Below, in pieces: positions 54,286-63,036 of a stretch of 64,000 nt of DNA. The notes under the pieces were generated by a model that saw only the letters and a program-made list of their open reading frames with translations, was not told where the DNA came from and searched no databases. The position numbers and the translations under genes are program-made. Numbering within the stretch: the stretch's first letter is position 1; each line of letters opens with the position of its first letter. This DNA is from M55B112 sp964539395 (GTDB lineage: Bacteria; Bacteroidota; Bacteroidia; Bacteroidales; GCA-2748055): contig CAZIIU010000016.1 of NCBI GenBank assembly GCA_964539395.1, positions 6,388-70,387 on the forward strand. Reading direction: 5' to 3'.

Positions 54286-56087
54286 AGCATCTTTACCGCC
54301 AGAAAAACCAATCCGCCAATAATCGCAAGAAGTGTAAAACCGAGCAGTGGCTGGTTGGGATCTTTCTCACCAATCTCCCTGACTGTCTGGCGCCAATAGG
54401 GGGGCGCTCCATCCTCCTTCATGTTGTACAGGTCGAAACTGAGGTTCCCCAGGTAAGCTACCGGCACTGCAACCACCAATCCGCCAAACAACGCGATCAA
54501 CACACCAAAAAAGAGATAGAAAACAGGCATCTGAGCCCGCATCCGCCTGCTCTCCTGCAGCCCGGCCCTAAGTATTGCAATTGAATCCTTCTGTTGCGAC
54601 TCCCAGTTGTGATGTTCCTCCTCCAGATCAAGCCTTTCCGCCGAGAGCATTGCAATCCCCCCCGACCCTTCTTCTCCTCCAAGGCTTCTGATCCGTTCAA
54701 TTTCAGCATTGACAGATGCTACCTCCTTTTCAAATGCGGCTCGTCTTGTGTCGATCTGATCGCCGGTATCACAGATCTTATCTCTGAGTGACTGAAGCTG
54801 TTTATTGTTCTGCAGCTCCTCAAAGTAGACGGGAGCCATCAGCGGAAATTCCTGGTACCGCTGCAGCCTTCTCACCTGGATATTTGTACGGAAGGCATCA
54901 ACATCTTCCATGCTGTCGGCCTTCCCTGTGAGTGTTTCGATGCGAAACTGAAGGATATTGTCCTTCAATGTTTCAGTGATGTTATAAGCCAGGAGCATCA
55001 CCAGAACAGGGATTACCAGCAGCAGGGATCCAAACAGGGCCGATGGGATCCCGGCGAAGGAATATCGCAGGAACCTTCGGGCGATCACCTTCAGCAACAC
55101 AAGGCTGCTACTGAGATTATTTTCATGTTCCGGCCTGTATAGTATATGTGTGGGCAGGACAGAAACAGCGAAAAGGATGATTACTGCCAGGAAGATTAAC
55201 AACAGGGAGATGGCCATGTTGATATTCAACGTGATCCCAAGCAGGCTCAGGGAGATATTGGGGATCCAGCCCAGCAGGTTAAGGAGAACAGCCGTGGCAA
55301 TAAGCGTGAGTGCAACCAGCAGGTAAAACAGGACCGATCTAACGGCATCGAATCCATTGCGGTAGGCAGCCCTGACGGATGTATGGTCATGCTTTTCCCG
55401 CTGCTCAAAGCGCAATGCAGCAATTTCACCGTACGACCAGACCAGCGGGATGATGGCAAAGACAGCGCTGATCACGGTCAGCTGTGGCAAACCGGCAATC
55501 TGTCCGATGGCATAGAAGAGAAAGACAATGAAAAGTGCAGGGACAGCACCCCACAATGCAATAATATAAAAATTCAGGTTGATGCTGGTTTTCATTAGCT
55601 GAAAGGCGGTCCTGTATATCCACCAGGTCCAGTTAACCAGGTAATGGAGGAACATCTTAAAAAGAAATATAATGGGAGGAAAGAGCTGCCTGAGCAGCCA
55701 TATCAAGGCGTGGATGATCCAGTATACGATGGTTTTGATCAGCAGCAGGAATTCTGCGAAGAGTACAAATAACAGGTAGACACCCCATAACGACCATACC
55801 ACGAGATCGTACAGCAGTCCGAACAGATTGACGATCCACTTGAAGAGGTTCCAAAAGCCTCCCTTCTTGTTCAGGAAGGTATCAGACTGGTTCAGTCCGA
55901 AGAGGAATCGCGGCTTTTCGCCGGTAATCCGGAAATCAAGGAAGGTGAAGAGCAGGAAGCATCCGGCAGCAAGCAGGATCTCTGCAAACCGGGTATTAAT
56001 AAACGACTGTCCCGACACAGCCAAAAAAACAATCCCGGCCAGGATCAGCGCAAGGATCTTCCTTATATAGAGAGACACTTTTACCAT
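54282..56087 (-). CDS. unrecognised polytopic membrane protein with central coiled coil
   Basis: 601 residues, which I do not recognise. Hydrophobic helices are frequent: two at the N-terminus (about 9-50), a cluster from 80 to 235, another at 248-330, one near 350-375, then a polar coiled-coil region (about 385-510, Glu/Arg-rich), and two helices near 517-540 and 580-601. About a dozen membrane passes in all. No catalytic motif. The last 4 bases overlap the stop of the T9SS plug gene on the opposite strand. An envelope role is the most one can infer. Confidence 0.75.
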   Translation of the reverse strand: MVKVSLYIRKILALILAGIVFLAVSGQSFINTRFAEILLAAGCFLLFTFLDFRITGEKPRFLFGLNQSDTFLNKKGGFWNLFKWIVNLFGLLYDLVVWSLWGVYLLFVLFAEFLLLIKTIVYWIIHALIWLLRQLFPPIIFLFKMFLHYLVNWTWWIYRTAFQLMKTSINLNFYIIALWGAVPALFIVFLFYAIGQIAGLPQLTVISAVFAIIPLVWSYGEIAALRFEQREKHDHTSVRAAYRNGFDAVRSVLFYLLVALTLIATAVLLNLLGWIPNISLSLLGITLNINMAISLLLIFLAVIILFAVSVLPTHILYRPEHENNLSSSLVLLKVIARRFLRYSFAGIPSALFGSLLLVIPVLVMLLAYNITETLKDNILQFRIETLTGKADSMEDVDAFRTNIQVRRLQRYQEFPLMAPVYFEELQNNKQLQSLRDKICDTGDQIDTRRAAFEKEVASVNAEIERIRSLGGEEGSGGIAMLSAERLDLEEEHHNWESQQKDSIAILRAGLQESRRMRAQMPVFYLFFGVLIALFGGLVVAVPVAYLGNLSFDLYNMKEDGAPPYWRQTVREIGEKDPNQPLLGFTLLAIIGGLVFLAVKML

Positions 56088-56172
56088 AGTTGGATAGTAA
56101 GGGTTAGCAATTCTGAAATCAATGTTAATAAAAATGTTTGGAAAAACCTAACTGTCGTGGTGCCACGGCGCC

Positions 56173-56204
56173 GGACATCCCGCTCCCGGCGTGAGCTCAG
56201 GTCC
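56173..56204. repeat. REP-like element, copy related to 16848-16902
   Basis: GGAC at 56173-56176 pairs with GTCC at 56201-56204; inside, GCTC (56182-56185) pairs with GAGC (56193-56196). Shares GACAT-n-CCGCTCCCGG and GAGCTC with the copy near murI, with a few differences. Lies between the polytopic membrane protein and hldD. Confidence 0.45.
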
Positions 56205-56265
56205 AACAGGTTCAGAGTTGTATTGAGGCAGTACACTTGCAGCTGGAAAGGAATAATACCTTATT

Positions 56266-57225
56266 TCAGGAGTCTTTCAACAGGTAATTCCGGACATAAT
56301 CATGAATCCCTTCCCCGAGCGGGGTAAAAGGTTTATCATATCCCGCATTGCGCAGTTTGTCCATTTTTGCCCTGGTAAAATACTGGTATTTATCGCGGAT
56401 TTCCTCCGGGGTGTCGATAAATTCAATGACCGGCTCCCTCTCCATCGCGGCAAAGGTATGATTCACCAGCTCCAGGAAGGTAGCGGCTCTCCCCGTACCG
56501 AGGTTAAATATTCCTGAAACCGGACGCTGCTCCATCATATGGATGATCACATCCACCACATCCTTTACAAAGATAAAATCACGTGCCTGTTCCCCGTCGG
56601 AATAACCGGGATGATGCGATCTGAACAGTTTCATCTTTCCCGTCTCACGGATCTGGTTAAAAGCATGGAAAACCACAGATGCCATCTTTCCCTTGTGGTA
56701 CTCGCCAGGTCCGTATACATTAAAAAACCTGAATCCGGCCCAGAAGAAAGGTTGCCTGACCTGTTGAAGCACCCACTTGTCAAATTCATTCTTAGAGCGA
56801 CCGTATGGGTTGAGCGGTTTCAGCGACGGAGCAATCTCATGTGCATCATCATATCCCAGTTCACCCAAGCCGTATGTCGCGGCACTGCTGGCATAGATCA
56901 ATGGCAATCCGAACTTAACACAAATCTCCCAAACCTTTTTTGAGTAATCAAGATTTAGTTTCCTGAACACCTCCCAGTCGAACTCTGTAGTATCGGTTCG
57001 TGCACCCAGGTGGATCACAATCTGTACATGCACGTGGTGCTCTTCAAGCCAGTCGTGAAACTCCTCCCGCTCTACCAACCTGGTCCACCAGGCAGAGGAA
57101 TAATTCCGATGCTTTTCCGGGTCCCTGAAATCATCCACCAGAACGATATCCCTGTAATTCCTGCTGTTCAGTCCCACAACTACATTACTCCCTATAAATC
57201 CGGCTGCCCCGGTAACAACGATCAT
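56266..57225 (-). CDS. hldD: ADP-L-glycero-D-manno-heptose 6-epimerase
   Basis: Makes ADP-L-glycero-heptose for LPS core. 319 residues of the short-chain dehydrogenase fold: NADP-binding TGAAGFIGSNVV at 5-16, the extended-SDR catalytic YGRSK with an upstream Ser (ASSAATYG), and KFFN-like RFFNVYGPGEYHKGKMASV near 167, a signature of HldD. Works after GmhB (39186-39671) in the same pathway. A TAnnTTTG-like box (TATCTTTG, minus strand, 57249-57242) lies 17 bases upstream. Confidence 0.93.
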   Translation of the reverse strand: MIVVTGAAGFIGSNVVVGLNSRNYRDIVLVDDFRDPEKHRNYSSAWWTRLVEREEFHDWLEEHHVHVQIVIHLGARTDTTEFDWEVFRKLNLDYSKKVWEICVKFGLPLIYASSAATYGLGELGYDDAHEIAPSLKPLNPYGRSKNEFDKWVLQQVRQPFFWAGFRFFNVYGPGEYHKGKMASVVFHAFNQIRETGKMKLFRSHHPGYSDGEQARDFIFVKDVVDVIIHMMEQRPVSGIFNLGTGRAATFLELVNHTFAAMEREPVIEFIDTPEEIRDKYQYFTRAKMDKLRNAGYDKPFTPLGEGIHDYVRNYLLKDS

Positions 57226-57322
57226 ATGCCTCCAGTTTTTTCAAAGATAATAGTTTTGAATCAGGCAGTTGCTGAATATTTACTACTTTTGAACCAAATC
57301 TGTGAAAAACGGTTCAATTAAT

Positions 57323-57736
57323 ATGATTTATCTTACAAGAAGGGAACGTTTCAGTGCTGCCCACCGGCTTTGTCAGCCAGGGCTTTCAGACGATGAAAAC
57401 CTGGAATTGTACGGTCCGTGTGCAAATCCAAACTGGCACGGGCACAACTATATATTATGGGTCATTGTTAAGGGAGAGATCAAAGCGCAGACTGGATACG
57501 CAGCCGACCTGAAGCAGATCAGCAACGTGATAAAGGAGAAGGTGGTCGATAAGCTCGACCATAAAAATCTGAACCTGGAGGTAGATTTCATGAAGGATAT
57601 CATCGCCTCCACAGAAAACCTCGCTGTAGCAATCTGGAAAGAGCTTGAAGATGATATCCGGAAACTCGGGGTCGAAATGCACAGTATAAAACTGCAGGAG
57701 ACCGAGAACAATATCGTGGAGTATTTCGGTGAGTAA
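57323..57736 (+). CDS. 6-pyruvoyl tetrahydropterin synthase-type enzyme
   Basis: 137 residues from the ATG at 57323. Zinc ligands: His in FSAAHRL and the two in WHGHNY. The catalytic Cys is in GPCANPNWHGHNY, with C-x5-HGH spacing, and the C-terminal acid in KLQETENNIVEYFG. QueD enzymes of queuosine synthesis have C-x3-HGH; mammalian pyruvoyl-tetrahydropterin synthases have C-x5-HGHNY and KxxETxxNIVxY, as here. So pterin (BH4-like) chemistry is more likely than preQ0 synthesis. folE follows 177 bases downstream. Confidence 0.88.
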   Translation: MIYLTRRERFSAAHRLCQPGLSDDENLELYGPCANPNWHGHNYILWVIVKGEIKAQTGYAADLKQISNVIKEKVVDKLDHKNLNLEVDFMKDIIASTENLAVAIWKELEDDIRKLGVEMHSIKLQETENNIVEYFGE

Positions 57737-57913
57737 AAGGAGGTGCAGATCCCGGCATTGTTGAAAAAAATGAAATTGAGAAAGGGGAAATATTTACAGA
57801 CAGGCATGCATCACAGAGAGTTTAATCTTTAGATATCACGAAGGACAGCATAGAAAGGTGCACACTGTATTTATGACAAAGGTATTTATACAATAATTTT
57901 TATTTCAGGATCG

Positions 57914-58552
57914 ATGAAAATCATTAACAACGGTACAGGGGAAAATACACTTGAGGGTTACAACCGGATTGATGAGTTTGACAGTGAAACTACGAGGCGG
58001 CTGCAGGAACACTATAAGGAGATACTGAACCTCATCGGTGAAAATACGGAACGGCAGGGTCTGGAAAAAACCCCTGAAAGGGTAGCCAAGGCAATGCAGT
58101 ACCTCACCCACGGGTATGGCACCGACCCGGCGAAAATTCTTGAATCGGCTAAATTCAGTGAAAAATACCAGCAGATGGTGTTGGTAAAGGACATTGAGCT
58201 ATTCTCCATGTGCGAGCACCATATGCTACCATTCCTTGGTAAGGCGCATATCGCATATATCCCCAACGGTTATATTACCGGGCTCAGCAAAATCGCAAGG
58301 GTGGCTGATGCGTTTGCCCGCAGGTTGCAGGTACAGGAGCGACTCACGGTACAGATCAGGGATTGTATTCAGGAGACCCTGAATCCGCTCGGTGTTGCAG
58401 TGGTGATCGAGGCGCAACACCTCTGTATGGTGATGCGGGGAATACAGAAGCAGAATTCGGTAACCACAACTTCTGCTTTCACGGGGGAATTCCTGAAAAA
58501 CCTCAACACGCGTGAAGAGTTTATTCACCTGATCGGCAAAACACTTCATTGA
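57914..58552 (+). CDS. folE: GTP cyclohydrolase I
   Basis: Turns GTP into dihydroneopterin triphosphate, the first step of folate and biopterin pathways. 212 residues. Motifs: GLEKTPERVAKAMQYLTHGYG near 49-69, zinc and active-site FSMCEHHMLPFLGKAHIAYIP (Cys and two His) and GLSKIARVADAFARRLQVQE. Its neighbour PTPS would use its product. Fully intact. Confidence 0.97.
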   Translation: MKIINNGTGENTLEGYNRIDEFDSETTRRLQEHYKEILNLIGENTERQGLEKTPERVAKAMQYLTHGYGTDPAKILESAKFSEKYQQMVLVKDIELFSMCEHHMLPFLGKAHIAYIPNGYITGLSKIARVADAFARRLQVQERLTVQIRDCIQETLNPLGVAVVIEAQHLCMVMRGIQKQNSVTTTSAFTGEFLKNLNTREEFIHLIGKTLH

Positions 58553-58828
58553 TTATTTGTAATAAACGGAATATAACCACAGGGCAGGATCATGGTCGTG
58601 TATATCAGAATCAACGCTTCATGTTACTCAATCCAAAACTGATCAAAAAGCTATTTGTCATTCAACACCGGAATCGTGGTTGTTAATGGTAATGCTGTCA
58701 CTAATAATGGCGATTCACCCGCTTAACCATTTTCCCTGTTTCATTGAATATTCATCTAAAATTTATCTGTTAAAGTAAAGAAAATATAGAATCCTGCTTA
58801 TTTTTGTTGAACTTTAAAAGTATTTACC

Positions 58829-59701
58829 ATGCACGCATACGTTTTTCCAGGACAGGGAGCGCAGTTTTCGGGAATGGGTAAGGATCTGTACCAATCCGAT
58901 CCTTCTGCCAGGAAGTTGTTCGACAGGGCCAATGATATACTTGGTTTTCGTATTACCGACATTATGTTTGAGGGTTCCGATGAGGAGCTCAGGCAGACCC
59001 GGGTTACACAGCCGGCCATTTATCTTCATTCAGTGATACTGGCCTCCACCATCGCCCAGTTTCATCCCGACATGGTTGCCGGCCATTCTCTCGGCGAGTT
59101 TTCGGCACTGGTGGCCAATGGCACACTCACCTTTGATGATGGCCTTCAGCTCGTATTTAAAAGAGCGATGGCCATGCAAAAGGCATGTGAAACCGAGCCA
59201 TCGACCATGGCAGCAATAATCGGACTTGAGAACGAGGTAGTTGAAGAAGTGTGCAAGGGTATCGCTGAGGTGGTTGTTCCGGCGAATTATAATTCACCCG
59301 GACAAGTTGTTATTTCGGGGTCTGAAGCCGGAATCGATAAGGCCGTGACAGCTTTAAAGGAGAATGGCGCCAAGCGTGCAATCCGGCTGCCAGTGGGAGG
59401 TGCATTTCACTCGCCGCTCATGGAACCGGCAAAAGAGGAGCTCCGGCAGGCAATCGAGGCTACTTCCTTCAACGTACCGGTCTGCCCGGTATACCAGAAT
59501 GTAAATGCTGCTCCGTCGACCGACCCGGGTGTTATAAGGAACAACCTCGTTCTGCAACTTGTATCGCCGGTGCGATGGACGCAAACAGTGCAGAAGATGA
59601 TCGCCGACGGGGCGGCAAGGTTCACTGAAGTGGGGCCGGGAAGTGTTTTGCAGGGACTGATTAAAAAGACGGACCCCTCTGTAGAAACAGCTGGACTATA
59701 G
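58829..59701 (+). CDS. fabD: malonyl-CoA:ACP transacylase
   Basis: Moves malonyl from CoA to ACP to start fatty acid synthesis. 290 residues. Opening FPGQGAQFSGMG at 5-16, the nucleophilic Ser in GHSLGEFSALV near 90, the catalytic His in GGAFHSPLM near 190, and EVGPGSVLQGLIKK near 270. A TATTTTTG box (58799-58806) lies 22 bases upstream. Confidence 0.96.
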   Translation: MHAYVFPGQGAQFSGMGKDLYQSDPSARKLFDRANDILGFRITDIMFEGSDEELRQTRVTQPAIYLHSVILASTIAQFHPDMVAGHSLGEFSALVANGTLTFDDGLQLVFKRAMAMQKACETEPSTMAAIIGLENEVVEEVCKGIAEVVVPANYNSPGQVVISGSEAGIDKAVTALKENGAKRAIRLPVGGAFHSPLMEPAKEELRQAIEATSFNVPVCPVYQNVNAAPSTDPGVIRNNLVLQLVSPVRWTQTVQKMIADGAARFTEVGPGSVLQGLIKKTDPSVETAGL

Positions 59702-59807
59702 GTCGGGCGCTTTAGATATTTCTTTTCGGAGCAACAGGTCACATATAGTTAGAATACTATTTATTGTATTATATTTCAAGCAGGTAAAACAAAGAATCTA
59801 TCTATAA

Positions 59808-62234
59808 ATGAAAGTATTGAAATTCGGCGGTACATCCGTAGGGTCACCGGCCTCCATCAAAATAGTGAGGTCTATTGTTGAATCGCAGGAGGAACCATGT
59901 GCAGTTGTGGTCTCCGCGTTTGGAGGCATCACCGACAAGATCATCGCCACCTCTTCCAAAGCAATGGAACATGACCCGACCTACAAGGATACTCTCTTTG
60001 AAATCGGAAGCAGACATTTTGATGCGATCAACGAGTTGCTGGAGGGTGATGTAAGGGAGCACACATTAAAGGAGGCCGATGCGCTGCTCAACGAGTTCCA
60101 GGATATCCTGCACGGCGTTTACCTGCTGGAGGATCTGAGCGATAAGGTAATGGGATTCCTGCTGAGCTTCGGCGAACGACTTTCGGCAATGATTATCAGC
60201 CGGCTTATCAAAGGTGCAGTCTATATCGATGCCCGGAAGATGATTCGCACCGACTGTAACTATCTAAATGCCGCGGTCGACTACAATATATCGGCGGAGA
60301 TGATCAGGAGCTCCCTGGAAAACCTTACCGGTGTTGCCCTCGTTCCCGGTTTTATTGCATCGAGCATAACCGGCAAGACCACAACCCTTGGCAGGGGTGG
60401 GTCTGATTATACAGCAGCGCTCATCGCTGCAGCAATGGGCGCTTCCATGCTGGAGATCTGGACCGATGTAGATGGTTTTATGACAGCCGACCCGAAGATT
60501 GTAAAGAAGGCCTACCCCATACCCTGTCTCAGCTACGAAGAGGCAATGGAGCTGTCGCATTTCGGTGCAAAGGTCCTCTATACCCCAACCCTTACCCCCG
60601 CCTTCCGGGAGAGCATTCCTATAAAAATACTGAACACATTCAATACCGATGCGCCGGGAACGCTCATCTCCCACCAGGATGCGTGCAACCCGAAGCACCT
60701 GATCAAAGGGATCTCGTCCATTAACGCAGTCGACCTGATCACTGTTAAAGGAGCAGGCATGGTAGGAAAAACGGGTACATCGGCAAGGGTCTTTACCTCG
60801 CTTGCACGTAGTGATGTCAACATTATCCTGATCACCCAGGCTTCATCGGAGATGACTATCTCTTTTGCAGTTGACCCATCAGCCAGTGATGCTGCTGTAG
60901 CCGGACTGAAGGAGGAGTTCTCTACAGAAATTGAGCTTCGGAAGGAAATGGAGATTGAGGTAATCAGGGATCTGTCGATTATTGCCATCGTAGGAGAACA
61001 GATGCGGCACACACCCGGAATTTCCGCGATACTCTATCACTCCATGGGGCGCAACGGGATCAGTGTAATTGCAACGGCACAGGGTTCCAGCGAACTCAAC
61101 ATCTCCGTGGTAATCAGGCGGGAGAGCCTTAAAAAAGCACTGAATGCCATAAATGAAGGCTTTTTCCTGTCTGACCTCAAGGAGATACACCTCTACCTTG
61201 CCGGTACGGGTAATGTGGGCAGCAAACTACTGAATCAGATCAGGCAGCAGTTCAACACATTGATGGAGACACAGCGGCTGAAGGTTAATCTGGTCGGGAT
61301 CTCCAACTCCCGTAAGATGCTGATCGATCCTGATGGAATCGATATTAGCGATCCATTGAAAGCCCTTGAGCAGGGGGAGACGGCCGATCTCGATAAGCTC
61401 ATTGAGACTATCGGCCAGAAGAACCTCCGAAACTCTGTGTTTGTAGACTGCACAGCTAGTGAGACCCTGTCGGGCCGATATAATGAGCTGTTCGAAAAAT
61501 ATGTCTCGGTGATCACTGCCAACAAGATTGCATGCTCGTCTGAATACAGCCTCTACCGCAGCCTCAAGGAGTCGGCACTGACGCACGGTGTTAAATTCAG
61601 CTTCGAGACCAACGTCGGAGCCGGACTGCCTGTGATCAGTACCATTGAGGATCTGATCAGCAGTGGCGACAAGATCCTGGAGATAGAGGCAGTTGTATCC
61701 GGAACGCTCAACTATATCTTTAATATCCTCAGTGAAGAGATCACACTGAGCACGGCGATCAGGATGGCTATGGACAATGGTTTCGCAGAGCCGGATCCGC
61801 GGCTCGATCTCAGCGGCATGGATGTAAAGCGGAAACTGCTGATCCTGGCCCGCGAATCGGGGTATCCTCTGGAAGCCGATGATATAGAGATAGAAACCTT
61901 TCTGCCTGATGAACTGTTTGAGGGGGATGTTGACTCCTTCCTGAAGAATATAGTGAAGTTGAACGAAGAATGGGAAGATAAGCGAAAACGACTCGTGGCT
62001 TCCGGGAGGCGCTGGCGCTATGTGGCAGCACTGAAGGATGGCAAAGGAGTGATCGGACTGCGCGAAATGAAAGAGCGTCACCCGGCATACCAGCTTGAAG
62101 CGAGCAACAACATCATCCTGCTCACAACATCGAGATACCGGGAACTTCCGCTGCTCATACAGGGATACGGGGCCGGAGCCGATGTCACCGCGGCCGGACT
62201 ATTTGCTGATGTGATCAGGGCAGGCAAAAGATGA
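59808..62234 (+). CDS. thrA: bifunctional aspartate kinase / homoserine dehydrogenase
   Basis: Steps 1 and 3 of the threonine pathway in one chain. 808 residues. Aspartokinase at the N-terminus (KFGGTSVGSPASIK at 4-17, then GRGGSDYTAALIAAA), two ACT domains (about 310-450, with TSARVFTSLARSDVNIILITQ and the second GNGIS-like MGRNGISVIATAQGSSELNIS), and homoserine dehydrogenase (about 460-808; LAGTGNVGSKLL, TANKIACSS, VVSGTLNYIFNIL). The ACT domains imply feedback control by threonine. First gene of the cluster with thrB. Confidence 0.97.
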   Translation: MKVLKFGGTSVGSPASIKIVRSIVESQEEPCAVVVSAFGGITDKIIATSSKAMEHDPTYKDTLFEIGSRHFDAINELLEGDVREHTLKEADALLNEFQDILHGVYLLEDLSDKVMGFLLSFGERLSAMIISRLIKGAVYIDARKMIRTDCNYLNAAVDYNISAEMIRSSLENLTGVALVPGFIASSITGKTTTLGRGGSDYTAALIAAAMGASMLEIWTDVDGFMTADPKIVKKAYPIPCLSYEEAMELSHFGAKVLYTPTLTPAFRESIPIKILNTFNTDAPGTLISHQDACNPKHLIKGISSINAVDLITVKGAGMVGKTGTSARVFTSLARSDVNIILITQASSEMTISFAVDPSASDAAVAGLKEEFSTEIELRKEMEIEVIRDLSIIAIVGEQMRHTPGISAILYHSMGRNGISVIATAQGSSELNISVVIRRESLKKALNAINEGFFLSDLKEIHLYLAGTGNVGSKLLNQIRQQFNTLMETQRLKVNLVGISNSRKMLIDPDGIDISDPLKALEQGETADLDKLIETIGQKNLRNSVFVDCTASETLSGRYNELFEKYVSVITANKIACSSEYSLYRSLKESALTHGVKFSFETNVGAGLPVISTIEDLISSGDKILEIEAVVSGTLNYIFNILSEEITLSTAIRMAMDNGFAEPDPRLDLSGMDVKRKLLILARESGYPLEADDIEIETFLPDELFEGDVDSFLKNIVKLNEEWEDKRKRLVASGRRWRYVAALKDGKGVIGLREMKERHPAYQLEASNNIILLTTSRYRELPLLIQGYGAGADVTAAGLFADVIRAGKR

Positions 62235-62268
62235 TAAATGTGAAACAACCGGGTACTATATTGTATGA

Positions 62269-62295
62269 CTGCCGGTAAGCTTATCGGCCCGGCAG
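62269..62295 (+). promoter_or_regulatory. intercistronic hairpin with inner palindrome
   Basis: CTGCCGG (62269-62275) pairs with CCGGCAG (62289-62295) with a 13-base loop. The overlapping stretch 62271-62288 is a near-perfect 18-base palindrome centred on AAGCTT with one mismatched pair. It stands 25 bases before the ATG of the HAD gene and 34 bases after thrA. Could be an RNA hairpin or an operator; the sequence alone does not decide. Confidence 0.5.
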
Positions 62296-62306
62296 CAAAA
62301 GAGCGT

Positions 62307-62317
62307 AAGGAGAGGAG
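62307..62317 (+). promoter_or_regulatory. Shine-Dalgarno site of the HAD phosphatase gene
   Basis: AAGGAGAGGAG, ending 3 bases before the ATG at 62321. A double purine run, unusual for this window where most genes have weak sites. Confidence 0.7.
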
Positions 62318-62320
62318 ACA

Positions 62321-62980
62321 ATGATCAGGGCAGTTATTTTCGATATGGATGGGTTATTGATCGACACTGAGCCATTTTGGCAGATGACAGAAAGGGAGGT
62401 GTTTGGTGATCTCGGTATCCATATTACCCACAATATGCAGGAGGCTACCTACGGCCTGCGTTCTGATGAGGTGGTCAGGTATTGGTACGGACAGCAGCCC
62501 TGGAAGCAGGAGAGCCTTGAGGAGGTGGAGGAGCGCTACAACAACAGGGTATTTGAATATTTTCTTACGAAAGCGGAGCTGATGGAGGGGGCCCGTTCAG
62601 CACTCGACTTTATCAGCAGTAAGGGATTGCCAATGGCGCTCGCTTCCTCATCGAGCATGCAACTCATCAACGCTTTTCTCGACAGATTCGGTTTCCACCA
62701 CTATTTCCGGGAGGTCTACTCTGCCGAGTCTGAACCATTTGGCAAACCCCACCCGGCAGTCTACCTTGAGACAGCCCGTAGACTAAATGTGAGTCCGGTA
62801 AACTGCCTCGCTCTGGAAGATTCGTTCCACGGACTGATAGCTGCAAAGGCGGCAAGGATGATGACCATCGCTGTTCCGGAAAAACCCGACAGGCGCTTCG
62901 GTGCCGCAGATGTGGTACTGAGTTCATTGACGGAACTGAATGATGAGGTGTTAAAGAGTGTGGATGCAAAAAATGGTTAA
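62321..62980 (+). CDS. HAD-family hexitol/sugar phosphatase (HxpB/YniC-like)
   Basis: 219 residues with HAD motif I FDMDGLLIDTEP at 8-19, motif II ASSSSMQLIN near 110, motif III Lys in GKPHPAVYL near 142 and motif IV ALEDSFHG near 168. The cap and the SAES-x(n)-GKP region resemble 2-deoxyglucose-6-phosphatase/hexitol phosphatase YniC. It has no known part in threonine synthesis, yet lies between thrA and thrB, 86 and 56 bases away. Confidence 0.85.
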   Translation: MIRAVIFDMDGLLIDTEPFWQMTEREVFGDLGIHITHNMQEATYGLRSDEVVRYWYGQQPWKQESLEEVEERYNNRVFEYFLTKAELMEGARSALDFISSKGLPMALASSSSMQLINAFLDRFGFHHYFREVYSAESEPFGKPHPAVYLETARRLNVSPVNCLALEDSFHGLIAAKAARMMTIAVPEKPDRRFGAADVVLSSLTELNDEVLKSVDAKNG

Positions 62981-63036
62981 AGAAGAACCGGGAGTGCAGC
63001 AAACTCATAAGCATTGAAATAGTTAAACATACACCT

